Of a DNA stretch of 64,000 nt, positions 52,694 through 60,437 are shown piece after piece. The DNA is from Pedobacter yulinensis (GTDB lineage: Bacteria > Bacteroidota > Bacteroidia > Sphingobacteriales > Sphingobacteriaceae). The position numbers and the translations under genes are program-made. Where the stretch lies: positions 124,001 to 188,000 of the forward strand of contig NZ_KZ686271.1 in the NCBI RefSeq assembly GCF_003029735.1, in the 5' to 3' direction. The notes beneath the pieces were generated by a model that was given only the letters and a program-made list of their open reading frames with translations, did not search any database and was not told the DNA's origin. Positions within the stretch are counted from its first letter, which is position 1. Each line of letters begins with the position of its first letter.

Positions 52694-52909
52694 ATGACTT
52701 CAGCTATGGACATGATGATCAACCCCGTGAACGACGCAGCAGCGGGAGGCCGGGACCACAACGCGCCGGCAGTAGCCTGCCGGAGGTGCGGTAACCAGGA
52801 ATGCTACCGGATCAGGCGCGGCACGCTAGCCAGAAGCCTTTTTTCCTGGCTAAACCTCAGGCATTACCGGTGTGCAAAATGCAGGCGAAAGTTTTATGTG
52901 CTGACCTGA
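52694..52909 (+). CDS. Small zinc-ribbon protein
   Basis: 71 residues. Two CxxC-type knuckles, ACRRCGN near residue 29 and YRCAKCRRKFYV near the end, form a zinc ribbon; between them is a basic helix RRGTLARSLFSWLNLRHY. Similar short ribbon proteins exist in Bacteroidota, but none has a known function. The N-terminal 25 residues (MTSAMDMMINPVNDAAAGG) look disordered. Likely cotranscribed with the next gene. Confidence 0.65.
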   Translation: MTSAMDMMINPVNDAAAGGRDHNAPAVACRRCGNQECYRIRRGTLARSLFSWLNLRHYRCAKCRRKFYVLT

Positions 52910-52916
52910 ACGGCAC

Positions 52917-53258
52917 ATGAAGGGGGAAAAAGAAGCGATGCCCGGCATAACTGCCTTTGAAGAACCGTTTCGTACGCTTGGTACGGCGGCCTTTGGTCGG
53001 GATGCCCGCAGCATCTCGACTTCCGTGCTCGAGCTCAGAAAAGCGGCTTTTAAAGCGAGCCTGCGGCCACTTGCAGATGCTGCCGGTTACCTGATCGAGC
53101 AGGTGAAGTCTACACAGCGAATACTGCTTCTGGCCCGAAGGCAGCAACGTTCAGCGGATGATCCGCTGCTAAGCCTTCTGCTGGCCGAACTGACTGTGCT
53201 GGCTGCATACTACACGCAACTGCGTCAGTACCTGGAAATCCGGGACGGAAAGAAATAA
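52917..53258 (+). CDS. Hypothetical helical protein
   Basis: 113 residues, predicted all-helical and alanine/leucine rich (AAFGRDARSISTSVLELRKAAFKASLRPLADAAGYLIEQV, then LLSLLLAELTVLAAYYTQLRQYLEI). No signal peptide and no recognised domain. It begins 7 bases after the zinc-ribbon stop and ends before a terminator, so both probably share one mRNA. Confidence 0.6.
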   Translation: MKGEKEAMPGITAFEEPFRTLGTAAFGRDARSISTSVLELRKAAFKASLRPLADAAGYLIEQVKSTQRILLLARRQQRSADDPLLSLLLAELTVLAAYYTQLRQYLEIRDGKK

Positions 53259-53261
53259 AAA

Positions 53262-53291
53262 GAGCCTCCGGAACAACTGTTCGGGAGGCTC
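53262..53291. terminator. Hairpin between convergent genes
   Basis: 13-bp stem with one mismatch (GAGCCTCCGGAAC at 53262-53274 with 53279-53291) and an A-run/T-rich flank, between the stops at 53258 and 53308. Confidence 0.7.
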
Positions 53292-53307
53292 GTTTCAAAT
53301 GGTGCAA

Positions 53308-54987
53308 TTAAGCGAGTTTCTTGTATCTGATGCGGTGAGGGGTAACATCCCCGAGCCGCTTTTTCCTGTTCTCTTCGTAATCGCTGTAGTTTCCTTCAAA
53401 GAAGTACACCTCAGAATTGCCCTCGAAAGCCAGGATATGGGTACAGATCCTGTCCAGGAACCAACGGTCGTGGCTAATGACCACTGCGCAGCCCCCGAAA
53501 TTTTCCAGCGCTTCTTCCAGTGCCCGGAGCGTATTCACATCGATGTCATTGGTGGGCTCATCTAGTAAAAGTACATTCGCACCTTTTTTAAGCGTGATGG
53601 CCAGGTGAACACGGTTGCGCTCTCCACCAGATAATACCCCTATCTTTTTCTGCTGGTCGCCGCCGTTAAAGTTAAATTTAGAGACATATGCGCGGCCGTT
53701 CACGGCTTTGTTGCCCAGCTGAATGTTGTCCAGCCCGTCTGTAATGTTCTCGTAAACCGTTTTGTTCGCATCCAGGTCATCATGCATCTGGTCAACATAA
53801 CCCAGCTCTACCGTTTCACCAACGCGGAACGTGCCGCCGTCTGGCGTTTCCTGGCCGGTTATCAGCCTGAACAAGGTGGTCTTACCCGCGCCGTTCGGCC
53901 CGATAATGCCCACAATGCCTGCCGGCGGCAGCGAAAAGCTCAGGTTTTCGAACAAGATCCGGTCACCATACGCCTTGCTGACACCATTCGCCTCGATAAC
54001 CACATTGCCCAGCCGGCGGCCGGGTGGTATAAAGAGCTCCAGTTTGTCTTCGCGGTCCCGGGTCTCTTCAGAAGCCAGTTTCTCGTAATTGCTCAGCCTG
54101 GCTTTTGATTTGGCATGCCGGGCCTTGGGAGCCATGCGTACCCATTCCAGTTCGCGCTCGAGCGTTTTCTGGCGTTTGCTCTCTGTTTTCTCTTCCTGTG
54201 CCAGGCGTTTTGCTTTCTGGTCCAGCCAGGACGAATAATTTCCCTTCCATGGAATACCTTCGCCGCGGTCCAGTTCAAGGATCCAGCCGGCAACGTTATC
54301 GAGAAAATACCGGTCGTGCGTTACGGCAATAACGGTACCTTTATAATGTTGCAGGTGTTGTTCAAGCCAGTCAATGCTTTCAGCGTCCAGGTGGTTGGTC
54401 GGCTCATCGAGCAGCAGGACGTCTGGTTCCTGCAGCAGGAGCCGGCAAAGGGCTACCCGGCGGCGTTCACCACCCGACAAAACTGCAATGCGGGTATCAG
54501 GATCAGGGCACCGCAGGGCGTCCATGGCCCGCTCAAGTTTGTTATCAAGTTCCCAGGCGCCGACGGCGTCTATCTTGTCCTGCAGCTCACCCTGGCGCGC
54601 CATGAGTTTATCCATCGCATCTGCGTCTTCATAAACCTCGGGCAGGCCAAATTTTTCGTTAATTTCTTCATATTCCTTAAGAATGGCCGTAATCTCAGCT
54701 ACACCTTCCTCGACAACCTCCCTGACAGTTTTTTCAGGGTCGAGCTCCGGTTCCTGGGCCAGGTAACCAACAGAATAACCGGGCGAGAAGACCACGTCGC
54801 CCTGGTATGATTTGTCCAGGCCGGCAATGATTTTGAGCAGGGACGACTTGCCCGAACCGTTCAAACCGATTACGCCAATCTTGGCGCCATAGAAAAAAGA
54901 TATATAAATGTTCTTCAGAACCTGTTTTTGAGGCGGATAGATCTTGTTCAGACCCGCCATCGAAAAGATTATTTTTTCGTCAGACAT
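53308..54987 (-). CDS. ettA: Energy-dependent translational throttle protein EttA (ABC-F)
   Basis: 559 residues with two ABC ATPase domains and no membrane span. First domain: GLNGSGKSSLL, SGGERRRVALCRLLLQEPDVLLLDEPTNHLD; linker (about 245-310) basic; second: GPNGAGKTTLF, SGGERNRVHLAITLKKGANVLLLDEPTNDID. The N-terminal IFSMAGLNKIYPPQKQVLKNI and C-terminal YEENRKKRLGD are typical of EttA, which binds the ribosomal E site and gates the first peptide bond when energy is low. Not the antibiotic-resistance type of ABC-F. Length is normal. A near -7 box (CATATTTG) precedes it. Confidence 0.95.
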   Translation of the reverse strand: MSDEKIIFSMAGLNKIYPPQKQVLKNIYISFFYGAKIGVIGLNGSGKSSLLKIIAGLDKSYQGDVVFSPGYSVGYLAQEPELDPEKTVREVVEEGVAEITAILKEYEEINEKFGLPEVYEDADAMDKLMARQGELQDKIDAVGAWELDNKLERAMDALRCPDPDTRIAVLSGGERRRVALCRLLLQEPDVLLLDEPTNHLDAESIDWLEQHLQHYKGTVIAVTHDRYFLDNVAGWILELDRGEGIPWKGNYSSWLDQKAKRLAQEEKTESKRQKTLERELEWVRMAPKARHAKSKARLSNYEKLASEETRDREDKLELFIPPGRRLGNVVIEANGVSKAYGDRILFENLSFSLPPAGIVGIIGPNGAGKTTLFRLITGQETPDGGTFRVGETVELGYVDQMHDDLDANKTVYENITDGLDNIQLGNKAVNGRAYVSKFNFNGGDQQKKIGVLSGGERNRVHLAITLKKGANVLLLDEPTNDIDVNTLRALEEALENFGGCAVVISHDRWFLDRICTHILAFEGNSEVYFFEGNYSDYEENRKKRLGDVTPHRIRYKKLA

Positions 54988-55348
54988 GTTTGCTTTTTTT
55001 TCGCAAATATGCTCAAATTATGAAGAAATCAGGAAACAATTCCTGCCTGGATTTCGTATATGCTCTGGGGATGCGTGAAAAGCGAAGCTGGCAGGCTCCC
55101 GGTCGTGAGGCGATTGGCCGTTCACCGGAAGGGCCGGTTACCGGGACAGAATTTATCTGACATAATTGCCTGATTTTTTTGCAGAATGGCTATTTTGGCC
55201 ATACCGGAGTAATTAATCTGAAATACCGTCAGAAGCGATCGTGCCTCAGTTGCTATGGCGTAATTGTTGATAAAATATTTCGAAACAGGGTGCTGGCTTT
55301 TTGCAAAGTATTTCTAGTTTAGAGCCGCCCCGTTTAAGAAAGGTATAT
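54988..55348. other. 361-bp divergent spacer between ettA and clpC
   Basis: It holds the ettA promoter zone (about 54990-55020), a small palindrome CAGGAA/TTCCTG (55030-55035 and 55040-55045), a GC-rich part with CCGG inverted motifs (55115-55145) and an ATGGC/GCCAT pair near 55190. No CIRCE- or CtsR-like site is evident before clpC. A 37-codon frame starting near 55060 is not convincing. Confidence 0.45.
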
Positions 55349-57883
55349 ATGGAAGCTAAATTTTCACCGCAGGTTAAAGACGTGATCTCTTTCAGCAGGG
55401 AAGAAGCCCTGAGACTGGGTCACGATTATATAGGAACCGAACACCTGTTGCTGGGTCTCATCAGAGAAGGCGACGGGATGGCTATTAAGATTCTACGGTC
55501 GCTCGGGGTAGATACATCGAAACTCAGACGATCGGTAGAAGACGCAGTCAGGGGCACTTCGGGGGTAACAGCCAATCTTGGTAATATTCCACTGACAAAG
55601 CAGGCCGAAAAAGTATTAAAAATCACCTATCTGGAGGCAAAAATCTTCAAGAGCGACCTGATCGGAACAGAACACCTGTTGCTGTCTATTCTCCGTGATG
55701 ATGACAACATTGCCTCGCAGATCCTGCTGCAGTACAGCGTAACTTACGACATCTTTAAACAGGAGGTCGAGGTAAACCGCAATGGTTTCAGGGATGATCC
55801 GCAAGGCAGCGCCTCGACCGGCGATGACGATTACCGGGAAGAGGAAAGTTTTTCAGCGCCCAAAAAGGTCTCAGACATCAAATCAAAGACGCCTGTTCTT
55901 GACAATTTTGGCCGCGACCTCACCAAAGCCGCCGAAGAGGGCAGACTCGACCCAATTGTTGGACGCGAGAAAGAGATTGAACGCGTTTCGCAGATCCTGT
56001 CCAGGCGCAAGAAAAATAACCCGATTCTGATCGGTGAACCCGGCGTGGGTAAATCGGCTATAGCCGAAGGCCTGGCGCTGCGCATTGTGCAGCGGAAGGT
56101 GTCGCGGGTGCTTTTCAACAAGCGTGTGGTTACACTTGATCTGGCTTCGCTTGTTGCCGGTACGAAATACCGCGGACAATTCGAAGAGCGAATGAAAGCC
56201 GTGATGAACGAATTGGAAAAGTCGACAGATGTGATCCTGTTCATTGACGAGATTCATACAATCGTGGGTGCCGGCGGTGCTTCAGGGTCGCTGGATGCAT
56301 CAAATATGTTTAAACCGGCCCTGGCCAGGGGAGAGATTCAATGTATCGGTGCGACAACGCTCGATGAATACCGGCAGTATATTGAAAAAGACGGCGCTTT
56401 AGACCGTCGTTTTCAAAAGGTCATGGTTGAGCCGGCATCGCCTGAAGAGACCATTGAAATTCTTACCAGAATCAAAGACAAATACGAGGAGCACCACGGC
56501 GTTACCTATACAGACGAGGCTATCCAGGCCTGTGTTGCCCTGACTTCCCGTTACATTTCAGACCGGTTCCTGCCAGATAAAGCGATAGACGCACTTGACG
56601 AAGCCGGTTCAAGGGTACACCTGACCAATATTCATGTTCCGCAGAACATCATTGACATCGAGGCGAAAATCGAAGACATCAAGGTCGAAAAAAACAAAGT
56701 GGTTCGCAGCCAGAAATACGAAGAGGCGGCCAAACTGCGCGATACCGAAAAAAATCTGCTCGAACAGCTTGATAAGGCAAAGGCCGAGTGGGAGTCTGAA
56801 ACCAAAACCAAACGGTACACGGTCAGCGAAGACAATGTAGCAGAAGTTGTGGCCATGATGACCGGGATTCCGGTTCAGCGTGTCGGCCAGACCGACAGCC
56901 AGAAACTGCTTAACATGTATGACAAGATCGGCGAGAAGATCATTGGGCAGGACGATGCGATCAAGAAACTGACCAAAGCCATTCAGCGCACGCGTGCCGG
57001 ATTAAAAGATCCGAAAAAACCGATCGGCTCTTTTATTTTCCTCGGACCGACTGGCGTGGGTAAAACTGAACTTGCCAAAGAACTGGCCAGGTTCATGTTC
57101 GACAGTGAAGATTCGCTGATCCAGATCGACATGAGTGAATACATGGAGAAATTCGCTGTTTCCAGGCTCGTGGGTGCGCCTCCGGGATACGTTGGATACG
57201 AAGAAGGCGGGCAGCTTACCGAGAAGGTAAGACGTAAACCCTACGCGGTCATTCTGCTTGATGAGATCGAGAAAGCACACCCTGATGTGTTTAACATCCT
57301 GCTGCAGGTTCTTGACGAAGGACAACTGACCGACAGCCTTGGCCGCAAGGTTGACTTCAGGAATACCATCATTATCATGACCTCTAACATTGGCGCACGC
57401 CAGTTGAAAGAATTTGGTCAGGGCGTTGGATTCTCGACTTCGGCAAAGATGAACCAGGCCGACGCACATTCAAGAGGGGTGATTGAGAACGCGCTGAAAC
57501 GTGCATTTGCGCCAGAATTTTTGAACCGCGTAGACGACGTGGTCGTCTTCAACTCGCTGGGTAAACAGGAAATCTTCAACATCATCGATATCGAGTTGAA
57601 ATCGCTGTTTGGACGAGTACACAATCTGGGTTACGAAATCAGGCTCACAGACAATGCAAAAGATTACATTGCTGAAAAAGGATTTGACAGTAACTTTGGT
57701 GCACGTCCGCTAAAACGCGCCATTCAAAAATACCTTGAAGACCCGATTGCCGAAGAGATTCTCAAAGGCGAGCTGACTGAAGGCGATGTACTTGAGATCG
57801 ACTACAACAAGGAGACGGAGGAGATTTCGATCCAGCATAAAAAAGATAAAAAACAGAAGAAAGAAGAAGACAGTTTGGAATAG
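55349..57883 (+). CDS. clpC: ATP-dependent Clp protease ATP-binding subunit ClpC
   Basis: 844 residues. Two N-domain repeats (1-145; RLGHDYIGTEHLLLGLIREGDG and KSDLIGTEHLLLSILRDDDN), AAA-1 with GEPGVGKSAIAEGLA and Arg-finger region, a UVR-type linker (EEAAKLRDTEKNLLEQL) that marks ClpC rather than ClpB, and AAA-2 with GPTGVGKTELAKELA and SEYMEKFAVSRLVGAPPGYVG. It unfolds proteins for ClpP. The highly charged C-terminus (KKDKKQKKEED) extends beyond the family core. Start 55349 (MEAKFSPQVKD) is the family N-terminus; the frame opens at 55301. Confidence 0.95.
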   Translation: MEAKFSPQVKDVISFSREEALRLGHDYIGTEHLLLGLIREGDGMAIKILRSLGVDTSKLRRSVEDAVRGTSGVTANLGNIPLTKQAEKVLKITYLEAKIFKSDLIGTEHLLLSILRDDDNIASQILLQYSVTYDIFKQEVEVNRNGFRDDPQGSASTGDDDYREEESFSAPKKVSDIKSKTPVLDNFGRDLTKAAEEGRLDPIVGREKEIERVSQILSRRKKNNPILIGEPGVGKSAIAEGLALRIVQRKVSRVLFNKRVVTLDLASLVAGTKYRGQFEERMKAVMNELEKSTDVILFIDEIHTIVGAGGASGSLDASNMFKPALARGEIQCIGATTLDEYRQYIEKDGALDRRFQKVMVEPASPEETIEILTRIKDKYEEHHGVTYTDEAIQACVALTSRYISDRFLPDKAIDALDEAGSRVHLTNIHVPQNIIDIEAKIEDIKVEKNKVVRSQKYEEAAKLRDTEKNLLEQLDKAKAEWESETKTKRYTVSEDNVAEVVAMMTGIPVQRVGQTDSQKLLNMYDKIGEKIIGQDDAIKKLTKAIQRTRAGLKDPKKPIGSFIFLGPTGVGKTELAKELARFMFDSEDSLIQIDMSEYMEKFAVSRLVGAPPGYVGYEEGGQLTEKVRRKPYAVILLDEIEKAHPDVFNILLQVLDEGQLTDSLGRKVDFRNTIIIMTSNIGARQLKEFGQGVGFSTSAKMNQADAHSRGVIENALKRAFAPEFLNRVDDVVVFNSLGKQEIFNIIDIELKSLFGRVHNLGYEIRLTDNAKDYIAEKGFDSNFGARPLKRAIQKYLEDPIAEEILKGELTEGDVLEIDYNKETEEISIQHKKDKKQKKEEDSLE

Positions 57884-57903
57884 GCTGTTTATCTTTTCAG
57901 GAC

Positions 57904-57934
57904 AAGCCGCCCGGTTACACCGGGCGGCTTTTTT
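57904..57934 (+). terminator. Intrinsic terminator after clpC
   Basis: Perfect 11-bp stem AAGCCGCCCGG/CCGGGCGGCTT (57904-57914 and 57920-57930), loop TTACA, six T. Confidence 0.9.
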
Positions 57935-57957
57935 GCGTGGCATTAAAGTTGCCAGCC

Positions 57958-58464
57958 ATGGGTATGAAATGTGTCGGAATTTTGGCTGCCTGCTTGTACG
58001 CACTGGTCATACTGACCGGTCCGGGTACTGCGGCAAGCGGAACGCCTGGTCGGGGAGATGAAACGAATCTGAACAAAAGGCTGCTGCTTAAAAAAGTTAA
58101 CCAGATCAGAACTGCCGGCTGCACCTGCGGCCGGACACGCATGCCGGCCGTGCAGCCGCTTACCTGGAACCAGCTGCTGGCTGCTGCTGCCACGCGGCAC
58201 AGCAAAGACATGTTAAAAAACGATTTTTTCGATCATTCGTCTGCTGACGGCACAACCCTGGGAACGCGCGTTACCAGGATTGGCTATATCTGGTCTGCAG
58301 TAGCTGAAAACATTGCTTATGGGCAGCGCGACGAACAGGAGGTCTTTGATTCCTGGCGCAAGAGCGAAGGGCACTGCAAAAACATGATGAATGCGCGGTT
58401 CAGAGAAATGGGCGCGGGCCGGGCAGAGAAATACTGGACCCAGGACTTCGGCACCCGCCGCTAA
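57958..58464 (+). CDS. Exported CAP (SCP/PR-1) domain protein
   Basis: 168 residues. Short signal segment (CVGILAACLYALVILTG) then the CAP fold: LLKKVNQIRTAGC, the cavity His in ATRHSKDML, FFDHSSADGTTLGTRV, AENIAYGQRDEQEVFDSW and GHCKNMMNARFREMGAG. The tetrad His and Glu residues are kept; C-x-C near 60 may form a disulfide with GHC. Bacterial CAP proteins are secreted and of unsettled role. The start at 57958 is used; an in-frame ATG follows at 57964. Confidence 0.88.
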   Translation: MGMKCVGILAACLYALVILTGPGTAASGTPGRGDETNLNKRLLLKKVNQIRTAGCTCGRTRMPAVQPLTWNQLLAAAATRHSKDMLKNDFFDHSSADGTTLGTRVTRIGYIWSAVAENIAYGQRDEQEVFDSWRKSEGHCKNMMNARFREMGAGRAEKYWTQDFGTRR

Positions 58465-58504
58465 ATACCCTGTCCAAACCCTCAAATTACTGCCGGTAAG
58501 ACAA

Positions 58505-58670
58505 CGCAAACGTTTGAACTTAACGTTGCAGGGCCGATTTTGCCCTGCTGCCGGCGGCTTTTTCCCGTTGCTGGTAGAATGCGGCTTCCGGTGCTTCTCA
58601 TTTAAACGATTAACCATCAAAATTTAAGTTCGGCGGGGCTCATCCGCTCCTTTTTACTCAAACGTTTGCG
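58505..58670. repeat. Inverted pair of CAAACGTTTG palindromes upstream of the ECF sigma gene
   Basis: Two 13-bp sequences that are exact reverse complements of each other, 58505-58517 and 58658-58670, each with the 10-bp palindrome CAAACGTTTG; centres are 152 bp apart. The central CG with flanking A/T resembles LacI/GalR-type operators. They span the 285-bp spacer between the CAP gene and the sigma gene. Confidence 0.45.
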
Positions 58671-58749
58671 CAGAGTTCAAGGCCAAACCGACGCTAAGTT
58701 CTTTCTAGATTCGGTAAACAACCAACAACTAAACCCTTTGCAAACCAGC

Positions 58750-59289
58750 ATGATTGATATCGGAACCCTGACCGAAGGGGCGGTGAAATCGCTCTTTAGG
58801 CAGCATTACAGCCAGCTTGTGTCTTTCGCTGCCCGGTACGTGGGCCCTGTTGCGGCCGAAGACCTTGTACAGGATGTATTTGTCCAACTGCTGCAGAAAT
58901 GCGGTAAACTAACAGTAGGCCTGACCCTCGAAGCCTATGTTTACAGGGCGATCAGGAACCGTTATATTGATATGCTGCGCAGGCGGAAGCTGGAAGATAA
59001 ACAACGCGATGCGCTGATCCGGCTGGCAGAGGAAGAAATAGCCTGGCAGTCAGCGCAGACAGATCTGCTCCTGGAAACATCTGAGCGGGAAGAGCAACTG
59101 GCATTGGCCATGCAGGGTTTGCCTGAACGGTGCCGGGAGGTCATCGAACACCGGTATGTGAACGGAAAACGCGCAAGGCAGATATCTGAAGAAATGGGTA
59201 TCTCGCCCCGCACCGTCGAGACTCAGCTATACAAAGCTGTAAAGCAGCTCAGGGTTGCCCTCAGAAACGTCAGCATGTTACTTGCCTAA
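58750..59289 (+). CDS. ECF RNA polymerase sigma factor
   Basis: A 179-residue sigma-70 family protein. Region 2 is LFRQHYSQLVSFAARYVGPVAAEDLVQDVFVQLLQ with YRAIRNRYIDMLRRR; region 4 is LPERCREVIEHRYVNGKRARQISEEMGISPRTVETQLYKAVKQLR. The start at 58750 is chosen over 58666 because MIDIGTLTEGAVKSLF fits the family. In Bacteroidota such sigma factors pair with FecR anti-sigma and SusC receptor genes downstream, as here. A terminator separates it from fecR. Confidence 0.93.
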   Translation: MIDIGTLTEGAVKSLFRQHYSQLVSFAARYVGPVAAEDLVQDVFVQLLQKCGKLTVGLTLEAYVYRAIRNRYIDMLRRRKLEDKQRDALIRLAEEEIAWQSAQTDLLLETSEREEQLALAMQGLPERCREVIEHRYVNGKRARQISEEMGISPRTVETQLYKAVKQLRVALRNVSMLLA

Positions 59290-59313
59290 CCAAACCACAT
59301 TATATGCAACCTG

Positions 59314-59339
59314 AAGCCCGGTAACGCCGGGCTTTTTTT
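59314..59339 (+). terminator. Intrinsic terminator after the sigma gene
   Basis: Stem AAGCCCGG/CCGGGCTT (59314-59321 and 59327-59334) and a T-run. Confidence 0.88.
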
Positions 59340-59403
59340 ATTTTTTTTCAAAGTGCGTACGTAGAAACTGCTGGTTTACCGTCATGGCTGTACAAAACAC
59401 ACA

Positions 59404-60390
59404 ATGGAACAAAAAGAACCGGATTATTTACTGATCACAAAATTTATTGACGGAGAGACAGACCCCGGCGAGACCGCAAAGGTACTGAGCTGGATAGCTG
59501 AAAGCGCAGAGAACAAACTGCTTTATTTCAAAATCAAACAGGTGGCCGGTCAGCTAAAAAAAGAAGCCATAATGCCGCCAAGCGAGGAAACCTGGCTGCA
59601 GATCAGGAAGAAGAAAGAACAGCCACCGGTCGGAGCCAGAACGGCAGGAAAGGGCCGGCGCTATTTCGGTTACGCTGCGGTTATTTGCCTGCTGGCCTGC
59701 TGTGCTGTCTTGTTTAGCAGGTTAAACCGGCACAAACTGATCACCGTACAGGTAGAAAGAAACGGCAGGGCCAAAAGGATTGTGCTGCCTGACCGGTCAG
59801 AGGTCTGGCTTCAGCCGGGAGGAAAACTCGACTACCTGGCCGGTTTCCCCGAAAATGAACGAAACATCAGCCTGACTGGTGATGCCTTTTTTAAGGTAAC
59901 AACCCTGCTGGACCGCGACGGACAGAAAAGACCGTTCAGCGTCCATACCCGCGACCTCGAAGTAAGTGTGCTGGGCACATCTTTTCATGTCTCAGACGCA
60001 GGTGCCGGTAAGGCTGTCATCGTGAACACCGGGCTGGTTCGTGTAAGCCATGCCGGCAGTGCCGTGCGGCTCCGGGCAGGCGAAGCGGTGCGGTTAAGAA
60101 ACAAAAGCCTTGAGAAGCTGCAGATAAACCCTGCTCTTTTTGAAGGGTTGCTGACAGGCCATTACCGGTTTGACCAGACAGGAATAAATGAAGTCATCAG
60201 TCTGCTTGAGCTCGTGCTGCAGCACCCCGTAAAGCTGTTGCAAGCAGAGAAATTTAACAATGTGAAGCTGAATGGCCGGATAACCGCACCTGATGACAGT
60301 ACATTTTGCAAAATACTCGGCGTCATGCTCGAGGCCGAAATCATACAAGGAAACAGACAAATCACCATTAAACCAAACAGGCCTATGTAA
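59404..60390 (+). CDS. FecR-type anti-sigma factor (DUF4974)
   Basis: 328 residues. Cytoplasmic N-terminal sigma-binding part (1-85; LLITKFIDGETDPGETAKVLSWI), one membrane span near 88-106 (YAAVICLLACCAVLF), the periplasmic FecR domain (110-210; RIVLPDRSEVWLQPGG, LTGDAFFKVTT, VLGTSFHVSD) and C-terminal DUF4974 (250-325). It should hold the sigma factor at the membrane and be released by the STN domain of the SusC protein encoded 47 bases downstream. Confidence 0.93.
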   Translation: MEQKEPDYLLITKFIDGETDPGETAKVLSWIAESAENKLLYFKIKQVAGQLKKEAIMPPSEETWLQIRKKKEQPPVGARTAGKGRRYFGYAAVICLLACCAVLFSRLNRHKLITVQVERNGRAKRIVLPDRSEVWLQPGGKLDYLAGFPENERNISLTGDAFFKVTTLLDRDGQKRPFSVHTRDLEVSVLGTSFHVSDAGAGKAVIVNTGLVRVSHAGSAVRLRAGEAVRLRNKSLEKLQINPALFEGLLTGHYRFDQTGINEVISLLELVLQHPVKLLQAEKFNNVKLNGRITAPDDSTFCKILGVMLEAEIIQGNRQITIKPNRPM

Positions 60391-60437
60391 ACAACTATAC
60401 CGCCAAATAACAATCAACTATTCTAAAACCAAATTCG

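Noticed and set aside
52694..53258. Small gene pair as a toxin-antitoxin module
   Set aside because: The first is a zinc ribbon and the second an unrelated helical protein; neither has a known toxin or antitoxin fold and the arrangement with a kinase upstream gives no support.
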